The notes: generated by a model from the sequence alone, not told the origin. Positions 1 to 6,868 are shown, counted from the stretch's first letter. The stretch: 13,680 nt of DNA from Agrobacterium fabrum (GCA_003241215.1 QFOL01000129.1:1-13680); one strand, 5' to 3'. Numbers and translations: made by a program.

Positions 1-31
1 TTGCGGAAATTTCCGCGGCGCGGATATCCAT
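1..31 (-). CDS. atpA: F1 ATP synthase alpha subunit, N-terminal 10 codons only
   Basis: The first 31 bases on the minus strand read ATG followed by codons for MDIRAAEISA, which matches the usual N-terminus of alphaproteobacterial AtpA, the nucleotide-binding alpha subunit of the F1 sector. The rest lies outside the window. The start ATG overlaps the atpH stop by one base (TGATG), the classic translational coupling inside the atpHAGDC operon. The identification rests on a very short peptide plus its position directly after atpH, so it depends on context. Nothing can be said of the catalytic parts. Confidence 0.85.
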   Translation of the reverse strand, partial: MDIRAAEISA

Positions 32-570
32 CAGCCAACCTCTTTCAGTGCAAGCTTAAGGGTGGAAAGTTTGGTGCGAAGAGACGTATCGATCTGGCGA
101 GAACCGACCTTGACGATCAGGCCGCCGAGGATCGACGGGTCGACGGTAACGGAAATCGTCACATCCTTGCCGGTAACGCTCTTCAGCGCCGCTTTCAGTT
201 CAGTTTCCTGCGCCTCGTCGAGCGCATGTGCCGAGGTGACCTCGGCGGTGATTTCGCCGCGGTGGGCGGCGGCAATGGTGCGGTAGGCGCGGATCATGCC
301 GGGAACGGCAAAGAGACGGCGGTTATTCGCAACAACCTTGAGGAAATTGAGAGCGAGACCGGAAATACCGGCCTTTTCGCAGATCGCGGTGATTGCCTTG
401 AACTGATCCTCGGCGGAAAACACCGGGCTCGCAACCAGACGCTTCAAATCGTCGCTTTCGTCGAGAAGTGCGCCAAACTTGTCCAGTTCGGCCTGAACCG
501 CTTCGACCGTACCCGCTTCCAAAGCAAGCTCGAAAAGCGACGACGCATACCTTTCTTGAAATCGTTTCAA
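31..570 (-). CDS. atpH: F1 ATP synthase delta subunit, N-terminus and start disrupted
   Basis: Delta subunit of the F1Fo ATP synthase (OSCP homologue), which joins the top of the alpha3beta3 hexamer to the b-subunit stator at the inner membrane. From RYASSLFELALEAG onward the protein is a full-length family match: SPVFSAEDQFKAI, the NFLKVVANNRRLFAVPGMI segment, and a C-terminal VDPSILGGLIVKVGSRQID block. It is first in the atp operon and its stop overlaps the atpA start. The odd part is the beginning. Rhizobial AtpH normally starts about 15 residues before RYASS with a conserved MPVADTSQ-like peptide, and that peptide is absent. In frame upstream there is no ATG or nearby GTG, only TTG codons. 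The nearest, at 570, would give MKRFQERYASS and a 179-residue protein, but its only Shine-Dalgarno-like run (GGGG) is three bases away. I placed the start there provisionally. The open frame continues to a TTG at 684, but that stretch is Arg-rich and unlike the family. Identity is certain; the start, and whether the gene is functional, are not. Confidence 0.85.
   Translation of the reverse strand: MKRFQERYASSLFELALEAGTVEAVQAELDKFGALLDESDDLKRLVASPVFSAEDQFKAITAICEKAGISGLALNFLKVVANNRRLFAVPGMIRAYRTIAAAHRGEITAEVTSAHALDEAQETELKAALKSVTGKDVTISVTVDPSILGGLIVKVGSRQIDTSLRTKLSTLKLALKEVG
553..570 (-). other. Probable deletion junction at the atpH start
   Basis: Reading the minus strand, family-like AtpH sequence begins at about 555 (GAA AGG TAT, ERY). 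The bases immediately upstream (ACGATTTCA) look like leader rather than coding sequence. The expected start codon and about 15 codons are missing, so a deletion of roughly 45 nt or more is inferred, with a junction near 555-560. The exact size cannot be read without a reference. Part of the native leader and ribosome-binding site may also be gone. Confidence 0.5.
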
Positions 571-759
571 TTTCCCCGAAAAAGACCGGAATTCCCCCCT
601 GCCTTTTCCCAATTTCGCGGTCCGTCTAGCATAGGACGCCGGGACTCGCAACACGCGTAATAGCGGAAAGCGCCGTTTGGGCAAGGGGGAATGCGTTTAA
701 ATTTTCCGTTTTCGCTCAGGATGCGGCGCATGTGCGGCACAAAAGCCAAAAAGCCCGCC

Positions 760-1146
760 TCAGATCAGCCCGAAGACGTAGCTCAGAGCGAGTGCGGACA
801 GCAGAAAGTGCACAACCAGAAGTATGAAATTCCGCATGGTTGCGCCACCATCTGACAGTATGGAGAGAATGCCGCCGAACACGCTGAGACCGAAAGCCGC
901 ACCGAAGGCGAGATAGACCATGGGCTGCGCGAGAAGAAGGGCGGCAGCGCCGAGACCGAGATAGAACCCGGCAAGCGACGAACGCACGAGCGCATAACCA
1001 TCCCTGCGCTCACCGGCGGGCTGCAGACCGAAGGCGCGCAGCGTAGTCCCCGGCGCAAACATGAAAAACAGGCCCATCACGGCCGACACCACCGCCGCAC
1101 CGAAGGCCAGCTGCTCGCCGAACTCGGCGGGAAAATAAAACTCCAT
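760..1146 (-). CDS. Small four-helix integral membrane protein, unknown function
   Basis: A 128-residue, very hydrophobic protein. I see four probable membrane helices at about residues 13-31, 53-73, 76-96 and 104-126, with a short polar stretch (LQPAGERRDG) between helices 1 and 2. The general pattern, an RSSLAGFYLGLG segment in helix 2 and a Gly-rich helix 3, resembles small DUF4345-like membrane proteins, but I am not certain of the family. The ATG at 1146 is preferred over the TTG four codons earlier because GGGGAACGAG lies just before it as a ribosome-binding site. It lies between priA and atpH on the same strand: 79 nt after priA, and 189 nt before the atpH start used here. It may share transcription with priA, but nothing links it functionally to ATP synthase. 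No catalytic motif is visible. Confidence 0.8.
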   Translation of the reverse strand: MEFYFPAEFGEQLAFGAAVVSAVMGLFFMFAPGTTLRAFGLQPAGERRDGYALVRSSLAGFYLGLGAAALLLAQPMVYLAFGAAFGLSVFGGILSILSDGGATMRNFILLVVHFLLSALALSYVFGLI

Positions 1147-1218
1147 CTCGTTCCCCAAATCATTTTGATTGCCTGCTGCGTTATGACACGGTCATGACAG
1201 CGGGAAAACGCCCCTCCG

Positions 1219-1241
1219 GCAAAGTTCAAAGGAAACTTTGC
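1219..1241 (-). terminator. Stem-loop over the priA stop codon, weak terminator candidate
   Basis: A perfect 8-bp inverted repeat (GCAAAGTT ... AACTTTGC, loop of 7) spans the last codons and stop of priA. There is no clear U-tract on the minus strand. It may be an RNA-stabilising hairpin or a coincidence rather than an efficient terminator. Confidence 0.3.
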
Positions 1242-3442
1242 GGATCTATATCGAGCTGAACATGCACGCTGCCGCGCTCTTTGGGGCCATTGGCCAGCAA
1301 TATGCGAAGGAAAGACTGCATGTCGGAGTTGCGCCGCCCGTGCACCAGAAGGCGGAAGCGGTGGCGACCGCGGATGAGCGCAAGCGGCGCCTCCGCCGGA
1401 CCGAGCAGCATGATGCCGGTAACCTGCGGGGCGGCGGCCCTCAAGCCGCGCGCATGGGTTTCCGCTTCCCCGCGCGTATCGGCGGAAACGATGATCGAGG
1501 CAAGCCGTCCGAAGGGCGGCAGAACGGCCTTTTCCCGCTCCACGATCTCCCTTTCGTAAAAGGCCGAGGCATCGCCTGAAACGATGGCCTGCATGACGGG
1601 ATGCTGCGGCTGATAGGTCTGCAGCAGGCCATGGCTCTTCAACCCCGTGCGCCCGGCGCGCCCCGTCACCTGCGAGAGCAGCTGGAAGGTTCGCTCCGCC
1701 GCGCGCGGATCGCCATTGGCAAGGCCGAGATCGGCATCGACGATGCCGACGAGCGTCATCAGCGGAAAATTATGTCCCTTGGCGACGAGCTGCGTACCGA
1801 TGACGATATCGGCCTCGCCCTTGACGATCGCCTCCAGCTCCAGCCGCAACCGCTTGACGCCCATGAGATCGGAGGAGAGCACGATGGTACGGGCCTCGGG
1901 GAAATGTTTCTCCACCTCCTCGGCGATGCGCTCCACACCCGGCCCGCAGGCCACCAGATGATCGAAGGTGCCGCATTCCGGGCAATGGTCGGGTGTCGGC
2001 TCGTTGTGGCCGCATTGGTGGCACTGCAATTGATTGCGGAACCGGTGCTCCACCAGCCAGCTGGAACATTGCGGGCACTGGAAACGATGGCCGCAAACCC
2101 GGCAGAGCGTCAGCGGCGCATAACCGCGACGATTGAGGAAGAGCAGCGCCTGCTCGCCCTTCTCGATGGTCTTGCCGATACCGCGCAGCAGAACCGGGGA
2201 AAGAAACCCTCCCCGTTCAGGCGGATGGCGGCGCATATCGACAAGATGCAGATCGGGCATCGCCGCATCGCCGAAGCGGGTGTGCAGGTGAATTGTGTTG
2301 TAACGCCCCGAACTGCCGTTAACCTGGCTTTCCACCGACGGCGTGGCCGACACCAGCACGACAGGGAATTCCGCGATCCGCGCTCTGACGACCGCCATGT
2401 CGCGGGCATTGTAATAAACGCGGTCTTCCTGCTTGTAGGCTGGATCGTGCTCCTCATCGACGATGATCAGACCGAGATTGTCGAAGGGCAGAAAAAGCGC
2501 CGAGCGCGCACCGGCCACCACCTTCACTTCACCCGTCACCGCCTGCCGCCAGACCTTTTCGCGCATGCGCGGCGACAGGTCCGAATGCCATTCCGCCGGT
2601 TTCGCACCGAAACGATCCTGAAAACGCTCAAGGAAGGCCGCCGTCAGCGCAATTTCGGGCAGCAGGATGAGGACCTGTTTGCCCTGCCGGAGCGTCTCGG
2701 CCACCGCCTCGAAATAGACCTCGGTTTTGCCAGAACCTGTGACGCCGTCGATCAGCGAAACATGAAACCCGCCCTTGCGCACATCCTCGAGTATTTCCGA
2801 AGCGGCCTGTTTCTGCGGGCCTTCCAGACGCGGCTCGACATAATCAGGATCGGGCTCGGCCACGACGGGCGGAGCGGGCAGAAACACCGTCTCGAACACG
2901 CCCTGCTTGACGAGACCATCGATGACGCTGGTCGAAACGCCGGCGGCGTGGGCAAGCCCGCTCTTCGTCCAGCCGTGCCCTTCGGCTGCCAGTTCCATCA
3001 CCCGCTCGCGGGCGGGGGTAAGGCGCTCCGGCCGGCCTTCGGTCAGCCGCAGCCCCTCGATCATCGGCTCGGGATCGAAGGCCGCGGGCGCTCTGAGCGC
3101 CATGCGGGCCACCAGGCCGGGCGGAGACAGCGTGTAGGCGGCGACCCAATCCACGAAGCGGCGCATCTCCGCCTTCAGCGGCGGGCACTCGAAGCTCCTG
3201 GTAATGGGCCGCAATTTCTTCGGATCGACGCCCTTCTCGCCCGCATCGTCCCACACCACGCCGAAGACCTGCCGGGGGCCGAGCGGCACCTGCACGACGG
3301 AACCCGTCTCCACCACCATGTCTTCCGGTACGGAGTAGCTATAAGGTCCGGGGGCGGGCATGGGCACGAGAACGGGCACCGTGCGCGTGGGCGACGGCGG
3401 ATCGAAAAGAGCCCCAAACAGATCGGACGAATCTTTTGCCAT
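1226..3442 (-). CDS. priA: Primosomal protein N', replication-restart DNA helicase PriA
   Basis: PriA recognises stalled or collapsed replication forks and D-loops, unwinds in the 3'-to-5' direction and reloads the replisome. The 738-residue product is close to the family length (E. coli about 730). Features in order are: an N-terminal DNA-binding region (VPVLVPMPAPGPYSY near residue 22); Walker A GVTGSGKT at about 233-240; Walker B DEEHD at about 329-333; eight zinc-binding cysteines in CxxC pairs at about 447, 450, 456, 459, 474, 477, 487 and 490; GTQLVAKGHNFP (motif V region); and QVTGRAGR at about 591-598 (motif VI). I chose the ATG at 3442 because homology begins at MAKDSSDLFGALFDPP. In-frame starts at 3490 (ATG) and 3517 (GTG) exist, and none has a strong Shine-Dalgarno. 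The gene is divergent from xerC with 121 bp between the two starts. No key residue is missing. Confidence 0.95.
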   Translation of the reverse strand: MAKDSSDLFGALFDPPSPTRTVPVLVPMPAPGPYSYSVPEDMVVETGSVVQVPLGPRQVFGVVWDDAGEKGVDPKKLRPITRSFECPPLKAEMRRFVDWVAAYTLSPPGLVARMALRAPAAFDPEPMIEGLRLTEGRPERLTPARERVMELAAEGHGWTKSGLAHAAGVSTSVIDGLVKQGVFETVFLPAPPVVAEPDPDYVEPRLEGPQKQAASEILEDVRKGGFHVSLIDGVTGSGKTEVYFEAVAETLRQGKQVLILLPEIALTAAFLERFQDRFGAKPAEWHSDLSPRMREKVWRQAVTGEVKVVAGARSALFLPFDNLGLIIVDEEHDPAYKQEDRVYYNARDMAVVRARIAEFPVVLVSATPSVESQVNGSSGRYNTIHLHTRFGDAAMPDLHLVDMRRHPPERGGFLSPVLLRGIGKTIEKGEQALLFLNRRGYAPLTLCRVCGHRFQCPQCSSWLVEHRFRNQLQCHQCGHNEPTPDHCPECGTFDHLVACGPGVERIAEEVEKHFPEARTIVLSSDLMGVKRLRLELEAIVKGEADIVIGTQLVAKGHNFPLMTLVGIVDADLGLANGDPRAAERTFQLLSQVTGRAGRTGLKSHGLLQTYQPQHPVMQAIVSGDASAFYEREIVEREKAVLPPFGRLASIIVSADTRGEAETHARGLRAAAPQVTGIMLLGPAEAPLALIRGRHRFRLLVHGRRNSDMQSFLRILLANGPKERGSVHVQLDIDPQSFL

Positions 3443-3519
3443 GATGTGGCGACCATGCCCCGGCGACAGGAAAAAGGAAACCGCCCGCATGTAGTGGGCG
3501 CGCCTCGCAAAGTCCACCT

Positions 3520-3550
3520 CTTAACCAAATGCTGACCATAAGCGCATAGT
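3520..3550 (+). promoter_or_regulatory. Candidate xerC promoter in the priA-xerC divergent spacer
   Basis: CTTAAC at 3520-3525, 17 bases, then CGCATA at 3543-3548 resembles the alphaproteobacterial CTTGAC-N17-CTATAT pattern, with a poor -10. The implied leader before the xerC ATG at 3564 would be very short. The TTAACCA at 3521-3527 recurs in the spacer before the next gene. Weak evidence from motif likeness only. Confidence 0.25.
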
Positions 3551-3563
3551 TTCGAGACATGGA

Positions 3564-4511
3564 ATGGAGCGCCCCGTGACCGAAATCCTGACATTTGCCC
3601 AAGCCGATCTTCTCGCCGAGCGCCAGTCCTGGCTCGCCGCCCTCGCCGGCGAACGCCGGCTGTCGGACAATACCGTCGAGGCCTATGAGCGCGACACCCG
3701 CCAGTTTCTGACATTCCTGACCGGTTACATCGGCAAACCGGCCTCCATAACCGACATTGCCGATCTGCGTCCGGTCGATCTTCGCGCCTTTCTGGCCAAC
3801 CGGCGCAAGGAAGGCGCCGGCGCACGTTCGCTGGGCCGGCATCTGGCGGGCCTGCGCTCTTTGCTGCACCACCTGCAGAAAAAGGGCCTCGTCAACGCGG
3901 CGGGCGCTACCGCCATGCGCGCGCCAAAACAGCCGAAATCCCTGCCGAAACCGCTGACCGACCGGCAGGCGCTGAAAATCACCACGGCCGAGGCGCAGTT
4001 GAATGAAGAACCGTGGATCGCCGCCCGCAATGCTGCGGTCCTCTCGCTGCTTTATGGCTGCGGCCTTCGCATTTCGGAGGCGCTCGGCCTCACACCCGCC
4101 GATTTCCCGCCCGGAGCCCGCAGCCTGCGCATTACCGGCAAGGGCAACAAGACGCGGATCGTGCCGCTGCTGGCGGTGGTGACGGAAGCCGTCGATACCT
4201 ACAGCAAGCTCTGCCCCTACGCCCTGTCGGCGGACGAACCCATGTTCCTCGGCGCACGCGGTGGAAAATTGCAGCCCGCCATCATCCAGCGGGAAATGCA
4301 GAAACTGCGCGGCGCTTTTGGCCTGCCGGAAAACGCCACGCCGCATGCGCTGCGCCATTCCTTCGCCACCCATCTTCTGGCCGGCGGCGGCGACCTGCGC
4401 ACCATTCAGGAATTGCTCGGCCACGCCAGCCTGTCCACCACACAGGTCTATACCGGTGTGGACACTGCAAGATTGCTGGAAATCTACGACAACGCCCATC
4501 CGCGCGCATGA
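3564..4511 (+). CDS. xerC: Site-specific tyrosine recombinase XerC
   Basis: Tyrosine recombinase that, with XerD, resolves chromosome dimers at the dif site in step with cell division. The 315-residue protein has an N-terminal SAM-like core-binding domain (about 15-110, with LSDNTVEAYERDTRQFLTFL) and a C-terminal catalytic domain. All catalytic residues are present: Arg169 in GCGLRISEAL, Lys193 in TGKGNKTR, His261 and Arg264 in HALRHSF, His287 in LLGHASLSTTQVY, and nucleophile Tyr296 in that same segment. Length fits the family (about 300), with a slight N-terminal extension typical of rhizobia. The start ATG at 3564 agrees with the homology; an ATG at 3560 is out of frame and stops quickly. 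XerC rather than XerD is inferred from overall sequence feel and the priA neighbourhood; a XerD-type assignment is the main alternative. Confidence 0.92.
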   Translation: MERPVTEILTFAQADLLAERQSWLAALAGERRLSDNTVEAYERDTRQFLTFLTGYIGKPASITDIADLRPVDLRAFLANRRKEGAGARSLGRHLAGLRSLLHHLQKKGLVNAAGATAMRAPKQPKSLPKPLTDRQALKITTAEAQLNEEPWIAARNAAVLSLLYGCGLRISEALGLTPADFPPGARSLRITGKGNKTRIVPLLAVVTEAVDTYSKLCPYALSADEPMFLGARGGKLQPAIIQREMQKLRGAFGLPENATPHALRHSFATHLLAGGGDLRTIQELLGHASLSTTQVYTGVDTARLLEIYDNAHPRA

Positions 4512-4520
4512 AGCAGGAAT

Positions 4521-4543
4521 TGGTTAACTATAATCATTAACCA
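4521..4543 (+). promoter_or_regulatory. Inverted repeat around a perfect TATAAT, upstream of the TraB/GumN gene
   Basis: TGGTTAA (4521-4527) and TTAACCA (4537-4543) form a perfect 7-bp inverted repeat. The 9-base spacer contains TATAAT at 4529-4534. The position between the xerC stop and the next ATG at 4592 suits a promoter overlapped by an operator. The -35 position has no good match on the plus strand. A second possible pair, TTAACC at 4537 with CTATAA near 4562, is also weak. An operator or promoter role is inference. Confidence 0.4.
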
Positions 4544-4591
4544 GACATCCAAGCCGCCGTTCTATAAGCGAACGACAACCGGATTGGACCG

Positions 4592-5689
4592 ATGCACCGC
4601 CTGATAAAGCCACAAAACCTCACCGTCACCCTGATGGGCAAGACCGGCGACGCCCTGCTCTGGCTGCTTGCCGCCCTGCATGTCACCGCCGTCGCAATCC
4701 TGTTCATGACCTTGCTTTCGCTGGGACAAGCGGAAGCCGCGCAGCAGCAGATCACCTGCACCGGCAGCGACATTCTCGTCGAAATGCGCAAGACCGATCC
4801 GCAGGCCTTCGCAAAGATCGAGCAGGAAGCGGCCGCGATCCCGAACGGCAAGGGCAATTTCTGGCGCATCGAAAAGGCGGGAACGCCCACCTCCTATCTT
4901 CTCGGCACCATGCATGTCACCGATCCACGTGTTCTGGAAATGCCTGCCGCAGCCAGCCCCGCCTTCGAAAAAGCCGCGACGGTGATCGTGGAATCGGACG
5001 AAATCGTCGATGACAAGAAGGTCGCGGCCTCGCTGCTGAGCAAGCCCGAACTCACCATGTTTCTTGATGGAAAATCGATCACCGACATCCTGTCGCCGAA
5101 AAATGTCGCGCGTCTGGACAAGGGCCTCAAGGAGCGCGGCATTCCGCTGAACGCCATTTCGCGCATGAAGCCGTGGATGCTTTCGAGCTTCGTCGCCCTT
5201 CCCGCCTGTGAATTCGCCCGCAAGGCTACCGGCCTCTCCTTTCTGGACAAGAAGCTGGCCGAAGATGCCATCGCGGACGGGAAACACCTTGTCGGGCTGG
5301 AGACCATGGTGGAACAGCTGACGGCCATGTCCGAGCTGCCAATGGAATTTCATCTTCAGGCGCTGATCGAAACACTCGAACTAGGCGACCGCATGGATGA
5401 CATCATGACAACCATGACCGATCTTTACGTCGCCGGCGATATCGGCATGACCATGCCCATGCTGAAAAGCCTGGACCCCAAGAAGGCTGCGGCTGAAAGC
5501 GAACAGGGCTACGCCGCCTTCGAACAGCGCATCATCACCGACCGCAACCACGTCATGGCGGAACGGGCGGCCCCCGAACTTGCCAAGGGAAATGTCTTCA
5601 TGGCCGTCGGCGCTCTGCATCTGCCGGGCGAGGAAGGCCTTGTCGAATTGCTGCGCGCGGAAGGTTTCACCCTCACGCGGGTCGATTGA
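4592..5689 (+). CDS. TraB/GumN-family protein, membrane-anchored or secreted
   Basis: A 365-residue protein of the TraB/PrgY/GumN family. Members are proposed to be metal-dependent hydrolases or proteases that act on peptides or cell-surface material, but the function is poorly settled. The family hallmarks are present: LLGTMHVTD with Gly105 and His108 near the start of the domain, GLETMVEQ at about 235-242, and the C-terminal GNVFMAVGALHLPGEEGL at about 333-350 with His343. The N-terminus carries an uncleaved anchor or a long signal peptide (hydrophobic about 21-45, followed by AEAAQ as a possible signal-peptidase site), so the domain should lie in the periplasm. The ATG at 4592 is the first in frame, 80 nt after xerC. 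The gene is convergent with the DUF2867 gene, and its last 17 bases overlap it. I do not recognise a specific gene name. Confidence 0.85.
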   Translation: MHRLIKPQNLTVTLMGKTGDALLWLLAALHVTAVAILFMTLLSLGQAEAAQQQITCTGSDILVEMRKTDPQAFAKIEQEAAAIPNGKGNFWRIEKAGTPTSYLLGTMHVTDPRVLEMPAAASPAFEKAATVIVESDEIVDDKKVAASLLSKPELTMFLDGKSITDILSPKNVARLDKGLKERGIPLNAISRMKPWMLSSFVALPACEFARKATGLSFLDKKLAEDAIADGKHLVGLETMVEQLTAMSELPMEFHLQALIETLELGDRMDDIMTTMTDLYVAGDIGMTMPMLKSLDPKKAAAESEQGYAAFEQRIITDRNHVMAERAAPELAKGNVFMAVGALHLPGEEGLVELLRAEGFTLTRVD

Positions 5690-6161
5690 CCCGCTCACTC
5701 CCAATGCTGACGGGCCGGACATTAGCGCAGAACGGCCGCATCGTCGCCGGCACGATGCGGCGGTGAAACGGTCCGACGACAAGAAGATAAAGCCGCCCAA
5801 ACAGGTTCTTACGCCTGACGATGGTGGTGACACTCACCAGCTGGCGGTTTTCCTTCTCTTCGAGATCGACGACGATCCGGAAATCGAGATGGCGGTCGTC
5901 GAAGCCGAGCACAGTCCGCTGTGGCGTGGAGGACAGGACGGGAAAACCACCCGCCGACGTCCCAGCCACCATTTCGACCGTTCTTAAACCGAAAAGCGCC
6001 ACCACGCGGTTTCGAAGCGCCATAAGGCTGCGGATCCACGCCGGAGGATGATCGAGAAGGAGCTTGCTCACATCGAGTGAGGACGGCTCCGGCGTCACCA
6101 TCTCTCCCTGATAGCGATCCCGCCAGTCGGCGCCCGGCAATATGTCTTCGATATCCTGCAT
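5673..6161 (-). CDS. DUF2867 domain protein
   Basis: A 162-residue soluble protein of unknown function. It shows what I know as the DUF2867 pattern: PGADWRDRYQ at the N-terminus, WIRSLMALRNRVVALFGLR at about 42-60, GFDDRHLDFR at about 86-95 and NLFGRLYLLVVGPFHRRIV at about 119-137. No signal peptide is seen. I chose the ATG at 6161 because the conserved region starts directly after it and GGGGTTCGGGA precedes it; a GTG at 6197 would add 12 residues. It is 79 nt downstream of the cytochrome b561 gene on the same strand and may be co-transcribed with it. Its 3' end overlaps the end of the convergent TraB/GumN gene by 17 nt, so its C-terminal tail (SERVNRPA) is encoded partly opposite that gene. 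Role unknown. Confidence 0.82.
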   Translation of the reverse strand: MQDIEDILPGADWRDRYQGEMVTPEPSSLDVSKLLLDHPPAWIRSLMALRNRVVALFGLRTVEMVAGTSAGGFPVLSSTPQRTVLGFDDRHLDFRIVVDLEEKENRQLVSVTTIVRRKNLFGRLYLLVVGPFHRRIVPATMRPFCANVRPVSIGSERVNRPA

Positions 6162-6173
6162 TCCCGAACCCCG

Positions 6174-6188
6174 GCCGCACGATGCGGC
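6174..6188 (-). other. Small hairpin in the leader of the DUF2867 gene
   Basis: GCCGCA-CGA-TGCGGC is a perfect 6-bp stem with a three-base loop, GC-rich, lying just upstream of the ribosome-binding region of the DUF2867 gene on the minus strand. No U-tract follows, so it is not a convincing terminator for the upstream cytochrome gene. It may influence translation or be chance. Confidence 0.3.
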
Positions 6189-6240
6189 AAGGGTCACCTT
6201 CCTCTTTTTCCGAGAAACCGGGAACGCGACAAACCGCCGC

Positions 6241-6741
6241 TTAGCCGTGCGTCATACGCTTCAGGACATTGGTGCGCCAGTAGAACTGGTGAACCAGAAC
6301 GGCGACGACGTGACCGGCGATCAGCACCCACATCAGCGCCTTGAAGGGTCCGGAATGCAACTGCCCGGCCGGCTGGGCACCGAAGTAATAAGCAGCAATA
6401 CCGGACAGGGGCAGGACGAGGAACAGGGTATAAAAGGTGAAATGCGCCACCTTCGCCGCAATCTGAAACGGCCGCGGTTCTTCGGCGGGATGCGGCGGCA
6501 CGCCCTGGAAGAAGCGTAGACAGAGGCGCAGCACCGCAAGCAACAGAATGGTGAAGCCGACATAGGCGTGAATATTGGCCGAAGATACCTGTTCCGGCGT
6601 CAGTGTTTCGCCCCGCCGCATCAGCCGGTAGGCATGTTCCATCCCATCGGGAAACAACAGGTTGAAGAAGATCAGAAGCGCCATCGCCCAATGAATGATG
6701 CGCTGCGGAACGGTGAAGGAAACTTGATTTGGAAACGCCAT
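6241..6741 (-). CDS. Cytochrome b561 family membrane protein
   Basis: A 166-residue di-haem b-type cytochrome of the prokaryotic CybB/b561 family, thought to move electrons between the quinone pool and other carriers (E. coli CybB oxidises superoxide to reduce quinone). Four membrane helices are visible, at about residues 14-31, 56-78, 96-119 and 135-155. Candidate haem ligands are His17 in QRIIHW, His58 in NIHAYVG, His100 in KVAHFT, and His144/His151 in AGHVVAVLVHQFYW. Length fits CybB (about 175). The ATG at 6741 is preferred to a TTG six codons earlier because AAAAGGC is spaced correctly before it. It follows the lpdA terminators, so it needs its own promoter, which I could not identify. 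Substrate and partner are unknown. Confidence 0.88.
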   Translation of the reverse strand: MAFPNQVSFTVPQRIIHWAMALLIFFNLLFPDGMEHAYRLMRRGETLTPEQVSSANIHAYVGFTILLLAVLRLCLRFFQGVPPHPAEEPRPFQIAAKVAHFTFYTLFLVLPLSGIAAYYFGAQPAGQLHSGPFKALMWVLIAGHVVAVLVHQFYWRTNVLKRMTHG

Positions 6742-6790
6742 TTTATTGCCTTTTATCAAAAGGTTAGACAGGCTGTGGCGCGAGTATGGA

Positions 6791-6821
6791 AAACCCCGGC
6801 CTGCATGGCAAGCCGGGGTTT
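6791..6821 (-). terminator. Strong stem-loop terminator downstream of lpdA
   Basis: AAACCCCGGC (6791-6800) pairs perfectly with GCCGGGGTTT (6812-6821) across an 11-base loop. On the minus strand the GC-rich stem ends in GGGGTTTT, a short U-run, which fits a Rho-independent terminator for the sucAB-lpdA cluster. Confidence 0.75.
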
Positions 6822-6841
6822 GGCAGATGACTGAAATTTAA

Positions 6842-6864
6842 TGTTGGAGCAGAGGGCTCCAACA
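6842..6864 (-). terminator. Stem-loop immediately after the lpdA stop
   Basis: TGTTGGAGC (6842-6850) and GCTCCAACA (6856-6864) form a perfect 9-bp stem with a five-base loop, only four bases after the lpdA stop. It is followed on the minus strand by an AT-rich run (TTAAATTT). It could be a first terminator or a 3'-end stabilising hairpin ahead of the stronger one at 6791-6821. Confidence 0.55.
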
Positions 6865-6868
6865 CCGA

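Noticed and set aside
571..684. AtpH extended upstream to the TTG at 684 (217 residues)
   Set aside because: The added 38 residues are Arg-rich, have no family resemblance and no ribosome-binding site; the region is better read as leader.
567..749. A 60-codon minus-strand open frame between the small membrane protein gene and atpH
   Set aside because: Starts at TTG, has a composition unlike a protein domain, and no Shine-Dalgarno; likely chance.
1601..3535. A 644-codon open frame on the plus strand opposite priA, with similar long frames opposite xerC (3339-4499), lpdA (6875-8293) and sucB (9519-10892)
   Set aside because: They lie fully antisense to well-conserved genes, have Arg/His-rich compositions with no recognisable domain, and are expected by-products of high-GC codon bias.
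4524..4541. A full CtrA box (TTAA-N7-TTAAC)
   Set aside because: The two halves are separated by nine bases rather than seven, so it does not meet the consensus; treated only as a palindrome.
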